From: an uncultured bacterium
GTDB taxonomy: Bacteria > Pseudomonadota > Alphaproteobacteria > Sphingomonadales > Sphingomonadaceae
Length of the DNA stretch: 64,000 nt
Assembly: GCA_942636505.2 (NCBI GenBank)
Contig: CALOGB020000221.1
Coordinates: 372,001 to 436,000 of the forward strand
Direction: 5' to 3'
Positions 16,556 through 24,708 of the stretch are shown in pieces. The position numbers and the translations under genes are program-made. Each line of letters opens with the position of its first letter. The stretch's first letter is position 1. A model generated the notes under the pieces. It worked only from the letters and a program-made list of their open reading frames with translations, was not told the DNA's origin and ran no database searches.

Positions 16556-16892
16556 GTGTAGGATATGTTAAGAAGCCGTCTAGGCGGGACGGGGCGAGGC
16601 GCGGGCGCGATTGGCTGCGCTGCTATTGGGTGCTGTATGCGCCAGAGAAGCAGAGTGTTCTCCCGCGAAGGCGGGAGCCCAGACTGGACTCTCGCCTTCG
16701 CGGGAGAACAATTGGGCGGCGTCTCATTGCGCGCTCGGTGACCCATCTTGCATCCCGAACCGCATTCCAGTAGGTGGCAGCCCACGTTCCGTTACGGGGC
16801 GCATTGGACGAGCATCCAAGGATGCACGCTGGCCGGCGAGGTTTCGCCCGCCGGCGCTTTTGCGTTTGGTAGCGGTGTATGGGAGTATTTCG
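16556..16892. promoter_or_regulatory. Upstream region of ffh
   Basis: This 337-base divergent gap holds the palindrome at 16656-16710 and, nearer ffh, two small hairpins. One is GCATCCAAGGATGC (about 16812-16825). The other is a G/C stem GGCCGGCG...CGCCGGC (about 16830-16856) followed by TTTT. The second could be a weak terminator or attenuator. No protein or recognised RNA gene is evident. Confidence 0.35.
16656..16710. repeat. Inverted repeat TGTTCTCCCGCGAAGG
   Basis: About 20-base arms, 16656-16677 and 16691-16710, nearly perfect. Same family as 14652-14731. Confidence 0.7.
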
Positions 16893-18434
16893 ATGTTCGA
16901 AAGCCTGAGCGATCGACTTGGCGGCGTCTTCGACCGCCTTCGCGGCCGGGGTGCGCTGACCGAAGCGGACGTGCGCGCGGCGATGCGCGAAGTGCGCGTC
17001 GCGCTGCTCGAAGCCGACGTTGCGCTGCCCGTTGCGCGCGAGTTTGTCGACAAGGCGACTGAGCGGGCGATCGGCCAGAACGTCCTGCGCTCGGTCACGC
17101 CGGGGCAGCAGGTCGTCAAGATCGTCAGCGACGCGCTCGTCGAGATGCTCGGCTCGGATGCCGTCGAGCTCGAGCTGGGCGTCACGCCGCCGGCCGTCAT
17201 CATGATGGTCGGTCTCCAAGGCTCGGGCAAGACGACCACCACCGCCAAGATCGCCAAGCGGCTGGCGGCGGGGCAGGCCAATTTCGGACAGGCCGGTCGC
17301 GAGCGCAAGAAGGTGCTGATGGCGTCGCTCGACGTCAATCGCCCGAACGCGCAGGAACAGCTGGCGACGCTCGGTACGCAGATCGACGTGGCGACGCTGC
17401 CGATCGTGCAGGGCCAGCAGCCGGTCGATATCGCCCGGCGCGCGATGCAGGCGGCCAAGCTCCAGGGCTATGACGTCCTGATGCTCGACACCGCGGGTCG
17501 ACTCCATGTCGACCAGGCGCTGATGGACGAGATGAAGGCAGTTGCCGACGTCGCGAACCCGGCCGAGATCCTGCTGGTCGTCGACTCGCTGACCGGCCAG
17601 GACGCGGTCAACGTCGCGCAGAACTTCAGCGACCAGGTGCCGCTGACGGGTATCGTGCTGACCCGCATGGACGGCGATGCCCGCGGCGGCGCGGCGCTGT
17701 CGATGCGCGCGGTCACCGGCAAACCGATCAAGTTCGCAGGCACCGGCGAGAAGCTCGATGCGCTCGAGGCATTCCATCCGGAGCGCGTCGCCGGTCGCAT
17801 CCTCGGCATGGGCGACGTCGTCAGCCTGGTCGAACGCGCCGCGGAGTCGATCCAGGCCGAAGACGCCGAGCGGATGGCCGCCAAGATGGCCAAGGGTCAG
17901 TTCGACATGAACGACCTGCGTGCCCAGCTGGCGCAGATGCAGCGGATGGGCGGGCTCGGCGCACTGGCGGGGATGATCCCCGGCATGAAGAAGGCGCAGG
18001 GCGCGGTCGCGTCGGTCGGTGGCGAAAAGGTGCTGGTGCACATGGACGCGATGATCGGATCGATGACGATCAAGGAGCGCAACAAGCCTGAACTGATCAA
18101 CGCCAAGCGCAAGATCCGCATCGCCAAGGGCTCCGGGACGACCGTCCAGGAGGTCAACAAGCTGCTCAAGATGCACCTCGAAATGTCGACCGCCATGAAG
18201 AAGATCAAGAAGATGGGCGGCATGAAGGGCATGATGGCGATGCTCGGCAAGGGCGGCATGGGCGGTGGTCTTGGCGGCATCGGCAACGCGATCGGCGGGC
18301 CGCAGATGGGCGACATGCTCAACAAGGCTGGCGCGGGTGGCCTGCCCGGCGGTGGCGGTGGCCTGCCGGGGCTTGGTGGCCCCAAGATGCCGCAGATGCC
18401 TGCCGGTTTCGACGATTTTCTGAAGAAGAAATAA
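16893..18434 (+). CDS. ffh: Signal recognition particle protein Ffh
   Basis: A 513-residue SRP54 GTPase that binds 4.5S RNA and signal sequences. The N-domain begins MFESLSDRLGGVFDRLRGRG; the G-domain has GLQGSGKTTTTAKIAK, DVNRPNAQEQL, DTAGRLHVD and TRMDGDARGG. The M-domain (about 325-430) carries the methionine-rich hydrophobic finger and RIAKGSGTT for RNA binding. A Gly/Met/Pro-rich tail of about 60 residues makes it longer than E. coli Ffh. The open frame extends 94 codons upstream through repeat sequence, but GGGAG seven bases before this ATG and family alignment fix the start. It precedes rpsP. Confidence 0.96.
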   Translation: MFESLSDRLGGVFDRLRGRGALTEADVRAAMREVRVALLEADVALPVAREFVDKATERAIGQNVLRSVTPGQQVVKIVSDALVEMLGSDAVELELGVTPPAVIMMVGLQGSGKTTTTAKIAKRLAAGQANFGQAGRERKKVLMASLDVNRPNAQEQLATLGTQIDVATLPIVQGQQPVDIARRAMQAAKLQGYDVLMLDTAGRLHVDQALMDEMKAVADVANPAEILLVVDSLTGQDAVNVAQNFSDQVPLTGIVLTRMDGDARGGAALSMRAVTGKPIKFAGTGEKLDALEAFHPERVAGRILGMGDVVSLVERAAESIQAEDAERMAAKMAKGQFDMNDLRAQLAQMQRMGGLGALAGMIPGMKKAQGAVASVGGEKVLVHMDAMIGSMTIKERNKPELINAKRKIRIAKGSGTTVQEVNKLLKMHLEMSTAMKKIKKMGGMKGMMAMLGKGGMGGGLGGIGNAIGGPQMGDMLNKAGAGGLPGGGGGLPGLGGPKMPQMPAGFDDFLKKK

Positions 18435-18503
18435 CCCTCCTTATCCAACCACGACACCTCGGCTTTCGCTCGGGGATCTATCTAGAAAACGAAGGAAAAT
18501 ATC

Positions 18504-18932
18504 ATGGCAATCAACATTCGCCTCGCGCGCGGTGGCTCCAAGAAGCGTCCTTACTACAAGATCGTCGTTGCCGATGCGCGTTCGCCGCGTGATGGCCGCT
18601 TCATCGAGAAGATCGGCAACTACAACCCGCTCCTCGCCAAGGACAACGAGCAGCGCGTGCAGCTTGACGCCGACCGCGCGAAGCATTGGCTGAGCGTTGG
18701 CGCGCAGCCGACCGACCGCGTCGCGCGCTTCCTCGACCAGGCTGGCGTGCTCGAGCGTTCGGCGCGCAACAACCCGAACAAGGGCAAGCCCGGCGAGAAG
18801 GCCACCGAGCGCGCGGAAGAGCGTGCGACCAAGGCGGCTGAAGCTGCCGAGGCTGAAGCCGCTGCAAAGGCAGCACCTGCTGCCGAAGCAGAGGCTCCTG
18901 CTGCTGCCGAGACCGAAGAAGCCGCTTCGTAA
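18504..18932 (+). CDS. rpsP: 30S ribosomal protein bS16
   Basis: A 142-residue ribosomal protein with the conserved S16 core in the first 80 residues (IRLARGGSKKRPYYKIVVAD, then SPRDGRFIEKIGNYNPL). A long low-complexity tail of Ala/Glu/Lys makes it about 60 residues longer than the E. coli protein; such tails are usual in alphaproteobacteria. AAGGA lies about nine bases before the ATG. It lies 69 bases after ffh and leads the rpsP-rimM-trmD-rplS set. Confidence 0.95.
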   Translation: MAINIRLARGGSKKRPYYKIVVADARSPRDGRFIEKIGNYNPLLAKDNEQRVQLDADRAKHWLSVGAQPTDRVARFLDQAGVLERSARNNPNKGKPGEKATERAEERATKAAEAAEAEAAAKAAPAAEAEAPAAAETEEAAS

Positions 18933-18978
18933 GACGGCGGATGGATCGGTTCTGATTGGACCGGTCCATCCTTTTCCT

Positions 18979-19062
18979 CGTCATCCCAGCGAAAGATGGG
19001 ATCCAGAGCCACGGGCGAAAGCGTTCCGTTGCTCTGGATCCTGGGTCGAGCCCAGGATGACG
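18979..19062. repeat. Inverted repeat between rpsP and rimM
   Basis: Arms begin CGTCATCC and end GGATGACG, with internal pairing of GGATCCAGAG and CTCTGGATCC. Related to the 3499 and 22681 repeats. It may shape the rpsP-rimM transcript. Confidence 0.7.
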
Positions 19063-19166
19063 GTGGGGGAGCGGGACCTGGGTGTCCCCTCCACCTACGT
19101 GTGCGTAAGCGCACCCGAACCGGACTTCATGCGTTCTTCCTCGGTAACCCCGAACAGGAGCGCATG

Positions 19167-19307
19167 ATGGCCCCCGAATCCGACCCCCGCACAGCCCCCG
19201 CACCCGAGGACATCGAAGATGCCACCAACCAAGGCGTCTCCGCCGACGACCCCGCCGAAGGCTCCGACAACACTCCCGGTCGCGATGAAGGCTCCGCGCA
19301 AGGCTGA
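19167..19307 (+). CDS. Small acidic ORF overlapping rimM start
   Basis: A 46-residue acidic, proline-rich reading frame (MAPESDPRTAPAPEDIEDAT...). AGGAG at 19156-19160 is well spaced for this ATG, and its codons are GC-ending like real genes here. It runs 23 bases past the preferred rimM start, so it may be a coupling leader for rimM or a small protein of unknown function. It could also be untranslated. Confidence 0.4.
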   Translation: MAPESDPRTAPAPEDIEDATNQGVSADDPAEGSDNTPGRDEGSAQG

Positions 19308-19785
19308 CGTGACGCTCGCCGTCGTGATCGGTGCGCACGGCATCGGTGGCGAAGTGCGGCTGAAGGTCTTTGCCGAGAATTTTGGCAGCTATAAGAGCTT
19401 CAACAATGGCGCACTGTCGCTGAAGTCCGCGCGCAACGGCAACAACGGTATGATCGCGCGGTTTGCCGAGGTCGCGGATCGCAACGCCGCCGAAGCGATG
19501 CGCGGGACCGAATTGACCGTGCCACGGTCGTCGCTGCCGCCGCTGGAAGATGGTGAGTATTATCACACGGATGTGATCGGGCTCGAAGTCGTCTCGACCG
19601 ATGGGGAGGCGATCGGACGGGTCGTGGCGATCGACAATTTCGGTGCGGGCGACGTGATCGAGATCGAACGTCCAGCCGTGGATGACAAGCCTGGCAAGCG
19701 GTTCATGATCCCGATGCGCCCCGAAGCCGTTCCTGAGTGGAATGCCGACCGGCTTGTCGTCGAGGCTTCGTTCGCGGCTGAATAA
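19285..19785 (+). CDS. rimM: Ribosome maturation factor RimM
   Basis: A 166-residue 16S rRNA processing factor needed for 30S head maturation, acting with bS19. The N-terminal RimM domain starts VTLAVVIGAHGIGGEVRLKV and the PRC-barrel domain follows (EYYHTDVIGLEVV, later RFMIPMRPEAVPEW). An ATG at 19219 with a GAGGA ribosome site would add a Pro/Thr-rich stretch not expected of the family and in poor codon use. I prefer 19285, whose translation may be coupled to the upstream acidic frame. It is followed by an antiparallel gene before trmD. Confidence 0.9.
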   Translation: MKAPRKADVTLAVVIGAHGIGGEVRLKVFAENFGSYKSFNNGALSLKSARNGNNGMIARFAEVADRNAAEAMRGTELTVPRSSLPPLEDGEYYHTDVIGLEVVSTDGEAIGRVVAIDNFGAGDVIEIERPAVDDKPGKRFMIPMRPEAVPEWNADRLVVEASFAAE

Positions 19786-19812
19786 GTCTTGTTCTCCTAA
19801 GTTGGGTAGCGA

Positions 19813-20718
19813 TTACCGCCGAAGTGGTCGCTGTTCGGCGAGCATGTTGCGGATCGTCGTCGCAGCGACGCCGGCTTCGCCCATCGCGTGGCTGATCTGG
19901 TCGAGACCCTTCACCACGTCGCCGGCCGCGAACAGGCCAGGGATTGAGGTTCGCTGGTGCGAGTCGACTTCCAGGCATCCGTCCTCGGATGCGCGCGCGC
20001 CTGCTGCGACGGCCAGTTCCGAACGGATGACCGATCCGAGCGCTGGATAGATGCTGTCGAACGACAATCGGCCCTCGACCGTGTCCAGCGAAAGCTTGTT
20101 TCCCTCGATTGCGTAGTTGCCGCAGGGGCCTCCGACGCGGATAATCCCGGCATCTTCGAGTGCAGCCTCGCACGCCGGATCGAGATCGTGGCCACCTTCC
20201 GGTGCGATCAGCGTTACGTCCTTGGTGTAGCCGCGCAGGAACAGGGCCTCGCGCATGCCGTGGTCGCCGGTGCCGATGATGCCGACGCGTTTGTCGGTGA
20301 CTTCGTAGCCGTCGCAGATCGGGCAGTAGCGGAGGAGGCCGGCTTCGAGCGCTTCGTCGTGGATCTGATCGGGCATCTTGGGGCGGTTGTTGACGACGCC
20401 GGTCGCGAGCAAGACGCTGCGGGCTCGTGCCTGACGATTGCCGATGCGCACCGTGAAGCCGTCGTCGTTTACCTCGACCGCGTCGACGCGGGCGCTTTCG
20501 CGGACTGCGCCATAATTCTCAGCCTGCGCCAGCATCCGGGCTAGCAGGTCCGTGCCGCGGATGCCTTCGGGATAGCCGGCATGGTTGTGCGTACACGGGA
20601 TGAGCGCGGCGCGGCTGCTGCCGCAATCAAACAGCCGGATCGAAAGGTGGAACCGCGCGAGATAGATCGCCGCGGTGAGGCCCGCCGGGCCGGCGCCGAT
20701 GATGATGCAATCGTCCAT
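19813..20718 (-). CDS. Thioredoxin reductase-like NAD(P)/FAD oxidoreductase
   Basis: A 301-residue two-dinucleotide-fold flavoprotein. It has IIIGAGPAGLTAAIYLAR (FAD), the redox pair CPIC in RYCPICDGYE, GIIGTGDHGMREALFL (NAD(P)), and FAAGDVVKGLDQI near the C-terminus. The CPIC pair and overall length match thioredoxin-reductase relatives rather than TrxB itself (usually CATC), so the substrate may be another disulfide or quinone. The ATG at 20718 gives a start immediately before the FAD motif. It lies antiparallel between rimM and trmD, which are normally adjacent. Confidence 0.85.
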   Translation of the reverse strand: MDDCIIIGAGPAGLTAAIYLARFHLSIRLFDCGSSRAALIPCTHNHAGYPEGIRGTDLLARMLAQAENYGAVRESARVDAVEVNDDGFTVRIGNRQARARSVLLATGVVNNRPKMPDQIHDEALEAGLLRYCPICDGYEVTDKRVGIIGTGDHGMREALFLRGYTKDVTLIAPEGGHDLDPACEAALEDAGIIRVGGPCGNYAIEGNKLSLDTVEGRLSFDSIYPALGSVIRSELAVAAGARASEDGCLEVDSHQRTSIPGLFAAGDVVKGLDQISHAMGEAGVAATTIRNMLAEQRPLRR

Positions 20719-20826
20719 TCGCCGCGAGCGTTTCGCCAGCGTAATTGTTCCACTGCGCCGATCCGTATAGGTGCTGGGCGCATTCGGCGCCGCACGCTGG
20801 CGCAAACGCATAGAGAATTGGACGCT

Positions 20827-21558
20827 GTGACTTTCGCTGCCACGATATTGACGCTGTATCCGGAGATGTTTCCGGGGCCGCTGGGGACGTCGCTCGCCGG
20901 GCGCGCATTGGGGGAGGGACGGTGGTCTTGCTCGCCGGTGCAGATCCGGGATTTTGCTACGGACAAGCACAAGTCGGTGGACGATACGCCGGCGGGGGGC
21001 GGGGCCGGGATGGTGCTCCGTGCCGACGTGGTGGCCTCGGCGATCGACAGCGTGGCCGATGGCCGGCCGGTGCTGGCGATGACGCCTCGGGGGAAACCGC
21101 TGACCCAGGAGCGGGTTCGCGAGCTCGCGCAGGGCCCCGGCGTCACCATTCTCTGCGGCCGGTTCGAGGGGTTCGACGAACGCCTGTTCGAGGCGCGGGA
21201 GATCGAGGAGGTCTCGATCGGCGACTACATCCTGTCGGGGGGCGAGATGGGGGCGCTTGTGCTGCTCGATGCTTGCATTCGGCTGCTCCCCGGCGTAATG
21301 GGCGCGGCTTCTAGTGGGGATGACGAGAGCTTCGAAACGGGGCTGCTCGAATATCCGCATTATACCCGACCTCAAATATGGGAAGGGCGCACGATCCCGC
21401 AGGTGCTGCGATCGGGGGATCATGCGAAGATCGCTGCATGGCGCAAACGCCGCGCGGAGATCGATACACGGTCACGGCGACCGGACCTTTGGGAGCGCCA
21501 TGAGGGCGTTCGGGTCCAGTCGCCCTCTGGCGCGCAGCGACACGAGGACGAGACATGA
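20827..21558 (+). CDS. trmD: tRNA (guanine37-N1)-methyltransferase TrmD
   Basis: A 243-residue SPOUT methyltransferase that makes m1G37 and prevents +1 frameshifting. The sequence begins FAATILTLYPEMFPG. It contains DDTPAGGGAGMVLRADVV, LCGRFEGFDER and IGDYILSGGEMGALVL, which form the trefoil-knot SAM site, and LEYPHYTRP. The GTG at 20827 fits family length; upstream codons are unlike protein and antisense to the reductase gene. The stop overlaps the rplS start (ATGA), so these two are coupled. Confidence 0.93.
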   Translation: MTFAATILTLYPEMFPGPLGTSLAGRALGEGRWSCSPVQIRDFATDKHKSVDDTPAGGGAGMVLRADVVASAIDSVADGRPVLAMTPRGKPLTQERVRELAQGPGVTILCGRFEGFDERLFEAREIEEVSIGDYILSGGEMGALVLLDACIRLLPGVMGAASSGDDESFETGLLEYPHYTRPQIWEGRTIPQVLRSGDHAKIAAWRKRRAEIDTRSRRPDLWERHEGVRVQSPSGAQRHEDET

Positions 21559-21947
21559 ACCTGTTGCAGACGATCGAAGCCGAGAACATCGCGAAGTTTC
21601 TGGCCAACAAGACGATCCCCGATTTCCGCCCCGGCGACACGCTGAAGGTCGGCGTGAAGGTCGTCGAAGGCGAGCGCACGCGTATTCAGAACTACGAGGG
21701 CGTGTGCATCGCGCGCTCGAACAAGGGCATGGGCTCGAACTTCACCGTGCGGAAGATGAGCTTCGGCGAGGGCGTCGAGCGCGTCTTCCCGCTCTACTCG
21801 CCGAACGTCGATTCGATCGAAGTCGTCCGGAAGGGCGCCGTGCGTCGCGCCAAGCTGTACTACCTGCGTGGCCGCACCGGCAAGGCCGCACGTATCGCCG
21901 AGCGCCGCGACATGCGCCCTGCCAAGGGTACCGCAGCCGCCGATTAA
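21555..21947 (+). CDS. rplS: 50S ribosomal protein bL19
   Basis: A 130-residue ribosomal protein at the 30S-50S interface. Family hallmarks are FRPGDTLKVGVKVVEGERTR, VCIARSNKGMGSNFTVRK and the basic RRAKLYYLRGRTGKAARI. It overlaps trmD by four bases and is followed by a strong terminator, so it ends the operon. Confidence 0.96.
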   Translation: MNLLQTIEAENIAKFLANKTIPDFRPGDTLKVGVKVVEGERTRIQNYEGVCIARSNKGMGSNFTVRKMSFGEGVERVFPLYSPNVDSIEVVRKGAVRRAKLYYLRGRTGKAARIAERRDMRPAKGTAAAD

Positions 21948-21983
21948 TCGGACTGCCGCCCGCTCTGGGCTAGAGTTGGAGAA

Positions 21984-22016
21984 GGGCGCGGGGGCGATGG
22001 TCCCCGCGCCCTTTTT
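21984..22016 (+). terminator. Rho-independent terminator of the rplS operon
   Basis: A perfect 10-base stem GGGCGCGGGG / CCCCGCGCCC with an eight-base loop, followed by TTTTT. Confidence 0.92.
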
Positions 22017-22579
22017 CGTTGTGCGCCTGAAATCAGTGTCTTGCGCCGATGCTGCAGTGCGGAAGTGCACGAAGTTCACAGTCTCACAGCGTTCTGCACA
22101 TCGCCTGATATGGGGTTCGATAGGAGCGTTTTGGGCCGAGGGTGCTGCATGCGGGATAGGGGCGGGGTTGGGCATCCGCTGAGGGTGCGCTCCGAGGCGC
22201 GTGTAGGACAGCGGATTAGCACGGCGGCCAGCGGCGGCCGTCGTGGTTGCGCGACCCTTCCGTCCTTCGGGGCGGCGGCGGTGGTTGTCCGATCGGACAG
22301 GCGCGCGCGTTCCTGCGCAGGCCGGCTGCCGCTTTCGCGGGGAAACAACTCTTGCTGGCGGATTGGGATGGTTCTGTCTGGACCGCATGCGGCCTTGCCA
22401 CGCTGAGCGCGTTCGCGTGGACATGCCCCACCCCGACCCTCCCCTGAAGGGGAGGGAGTTTTCGTCGTGCCACCATGCAATTTCGGCGCGTCACGCAACG
22501 CACTCCCCGCGCGGGCGGGGAGCCCTCTCCTTGAGACTTATGATCACATTGCGCCACGGAGCGCAGCTCAAGGACTGGA

Positions 22580-22669
22580 TTCACGCGAAGGCGCTAAGGC
22601 GCGAAGAGAAGCAGCTTATTTAGCGCACTTGCCCGGTCTTCTCTTCGCGCCTTAGCGCCTTCGCGTGAA
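22580..22669. repeat. Perfect 32-base inverted repeat
   Basis: Arms 22580-22611 and 22638-22669 are exact reverse complements (ending GCGCGAAGAGAAG / CTTCTCTTCGCGC), with a 26-base loop. The arms themselves contain the short repeated unit GCGAAGGCGCTAAGGCGCGAAG. Confidence 0.9.
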
Positions 22670-22680
22670 CATGCCCTTCT

Positions 22681-22764
22681 CCGTCATCCTGACGAAATTC
22701 AGGACCCAGGATCACGAACGCTGCGCTGTTTGGCTCTGGGTCCTGACTTTCGTCAGGATGACGG
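22681..22764. repeat. Inverted repeat, GTCATCCTGACG family
   Basis: Arms 22681-22709 and 22736-22764, about 27 of 29 bases pairing. It is the closest relative of 3499-3580. Confidence 0.8.
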
Positions 22765-22883
22765 CGTGGGTGGGAAGGTCTTCCGCTTGTAATCACGAAC
22801 GCTGCCCGCCTGATGGGCGTACCTTATGAGCGTACGCGCCTCCGGTGGGCAGCACGCACCCGTCAGCCCGCCTCGATCACTCG

Positions 22884-23423
22884 TCAGGCGTCTCGCCACG
22901 CGCCGAGCTCCAGACCCGCTACGGTCCAGTCGCCGATGCTCCACCGGACCAGTCGCAGCGTGGGGTGGTCGATCGCGGCGGTCATGCGACGGACTTGGCG
23001 GTTGCGGCCTTCGCGGATCGTTATCTTCAGCCAGCAATCGGGGATGCTCGTGCGGACCCGGATCGGCGGCACGCGCGGCCAGAGGTCGGGGGCGGCGATC
23101 CGCTCGACGTCGGCGCGGGCAGGGCCGTCCTTCAGCAGGACGCCGCCCCGCAACCGATCGAGCGCATCCTCGCCGGCATCGCCCTCGACCTGCACGAGAT
23201 AGGTCTTGGCCAGCTTGAACTTCGGGTCCGCGATCCGCGCCTGGAGGTGACCGTCGTCGGTCAGCAGCAACAGCCCTTCGCTATCGCGGTCGAGCCGCCC
23301 CGCCGGATAGACGCCCGGCACATCGACGAACTGCGACAGCGTCGCGCGTGGGGTCGGACTGTTCACGTCGGTGAACTGGCTGAGGACGTCGTACGGTTTG
23401 TTGAACAGGATTATGCGGGGCAT
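22884..23423 (-). CDS. 23S rRNA pseudouridine synthase, RluE/RsuA family
   Basis: A 179-residue pseudouridine synthase without an S4 domain. The catalytic motif is GRLDRDSEGLLLLTDDG, with the aspartate in RLD as nucleophile; the family lysine-tyrosine motif appears as KLAKTYLVQVEG, and REGRNRQVRRM follows. Length and lack of S4 resemble E. coli RluE (position 2457 of 23S rRNA), but the RsuA group is hard to split by sight, so the target is uncertain. The ATG directly precedes PRIILFNKPYDVLSQ, the normal family start. Confidence 0.85.
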   Translation of the reverse strand: MPRIILFNKPYDVLSQFTDVNSPTPRATLSQFVDVPGVYPAGRLDRDSEGLLLLTDDGHLQARIADPKFKLAKTYLVQVEGDAGEDALDRLRGGVLLKDGPARADVERIAAPDLWPRVPPIRVRTSIPDCWLKITIREGRNRQVRRMTAAIDHPTLRLVRWSIGDWTVAGLELGAWRDA

Positions 23424-23569
23424 CGCGGGGCTTTAGCGGTCTTCCGCTTTGGTTTCGACCGCAGTTGTCGCATCGCAAGGTCGTATTGGTGGAGCCGAGG
23501 GGGATCGGTTAAAATCCCCGTAAGCATTGAACAACAAAGCATAATTATTTCGGCGTCGGGACGCTCGTG

Positions 23570-24307
23570 TTAGCCCTTTGTACCAGCGGGAGCAAGGCCG
23601 GAAGTCCGACTGTCTAGCAAGAGTTTGAAAGCGCTCGCTGCCTCGAAGCACTCGTCCCAGCGCGCTTTATCCTTGAATGCTGATGCGACAAACGCTGAGC
23701 TAATTAGGCCCCGATAGAAATAGTTCCATGCATCCCGCGCATGCTGATCGTGTATAGACCCTTCGATTATCCCCGATAGTACATACAACGGAGGATCACC
23801 CCGGCACGTTTCCATAATGGCGAACGATGTAGCGTGCACAAAAGCCGAATAGTTTTGGTAGAGCCTCTTCCCGTTTTGGTTCGCAGTAAATGTATCCTTC
23901 TGTCCACCTACACGGTTTACGTAAGCACGTATGGCATCACGCTTGTAGGTAGAGGGACCTGCCTCCTGTGACCAGAAGTGGGCGAGATACTTTTCGTGAT
24001 TAGGGGTCCATTCCTGCCGGTTAAGCCCTAGAGACAGGAAAAGAATATCTTCGCCAATGTCGTCTAATGTCCGCTGGATCACCGCTTGCTCTTGGCCAAG
24101 GCCAGTACGAACAAGCACGTCAATGGCATATAGGCCGCTTATCTGCCGGGCGAGCTTCATGACTAGCGCTTGCTGAACTGATTGCTCCTTATAAACCAGC
24201 ATGTACCCGTTTTGGTAAGGGACCGGCCCGGGCGGCGGAACGGCTCGCTCCATTGCTCTGAACGTATCCTCCATAACTGATAGGGCCTGCCGAAATGCCT
24301 CGATCAT
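23570..24307 (-). CDS. Hypothetical protein, AT-richer than neighbours
   Basis: A 245-residue, probably all-helical cytosolic protein that I do not recognise. Segments such as RLYQNYSAFVHATSFAIME and DAWNYFYRGLISSAFVASAF resemble, loosely, the HEPN/DUF5677-like proteins of accessory regions; this is a weak guess. Sampled stretches are near 50% GC with mixed codon ends, against mid-60s for the surrounding core genes, which suggests recent acquisition. It stands alone between the pseudouridine synthase and rpoD, with 400 non-coding bases before rpoD. Confidence 0.65.
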   Translation of the reverse strand: MIEAFRQALSVMEDTFRAMERAVPPPGPVPYQNGYMLVYKEQSVQQALVMKLARQISGLYAIDVLVRTGLGQEQAVIQRTLDDIGEDILFLSLGLNRQEWTPNHEKYLAHFWSQEAGPSTYKRDAIRAYVNRVGGQKDTFTANQNGKRLYQNYSAFVHATSFAIMETCRGDPPLYVLSGIIEGSIHDQHARDAWNYFYRGLISSAFVASAFKDKARWDECFEAASAFKLLLDSRTSGLAPAGTKG

Positions 24308-24708
24308 TGTTCACCGTCCGCTTCAGCCCTGCCGATCCTGACCAGAAGCTAACCCCCTACGGCTAAAAATTGATAGAGATTTGCGAGAGGGCAATTCAGA
24401 CAAGAGTGAGCCCGATTTACCCAGTATGCCCGGTCCCAGCCTCAGGCGATTATGACACGCCTAGCGCGACCTGCATTATCGCGCGTGGTTCTCCATCCCT
24501 GCATGACGTGTCACAGTCGCCAAGTGATCCACTATCGGCACTGTCCAGAATAACCTAACGAGGCTCTGACGGATGTTGGCTGGCCGGCCGCTGTGCTTTC
24601 AGAACTTAGCGGGGCGTGCCCGTTCCATAATTGAGGAATGTCGTGGAATTAAAAAGGGCCGCAGTGTTTCCACCGCGGCCCATTCGTTCAATCGGCAATC
24701 CCCGACCC
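24308..24708. other. AT-richer interval upstream of the hypothetical gene
   Basis: About 400 bases with no supported gene. Composition matches the AT-richer hypothetical gene beside it, so both may belong to one acquired segment inserted 3' of rpoD. It holds the probable promoter of that gene and, at the right, the rpoD terminator. No tRNA or direct repeats are seen. Confidence 0.5.
24651..24681 (-). terminator. Terminator of the dnaG-rpoD operon
   Basis: On the minus strand GGGCCGC pairs with GCGGCCC, extended by GTG/CAC around a GAAA loop, followed by TTTTT. It lies 28 bases past the rpoD stop. Confidence 0.88.

Larger units (their letters stand above)
22017..22883. other. Repeat-rich interval without genes
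   Basis: About 870 bases in which no frame looks like a real protein. The left half is unassigned GC-rich sequence. The right half holds small hairpins (CCCTCCCCTGAAGGGGAGGG near 22438-22457; CTCCCCGCGCGGGCGGGGAG near 22502-22521) and two large inverted repeats listed separately. Confidence 0.6.

Noticed and set aside
16741..16892. Possible 4.5S or other structured RNA upstream of ffh
   Set aside because: Hairpins are present but the conserved SRP RNA loop sequence is not, so no RNA gene is called.
22216..22623. Overlapping short ORFs downstream of rplS
   Set aside because: They are translations of palindromes and C-rich sequence with no start signals or protein character.
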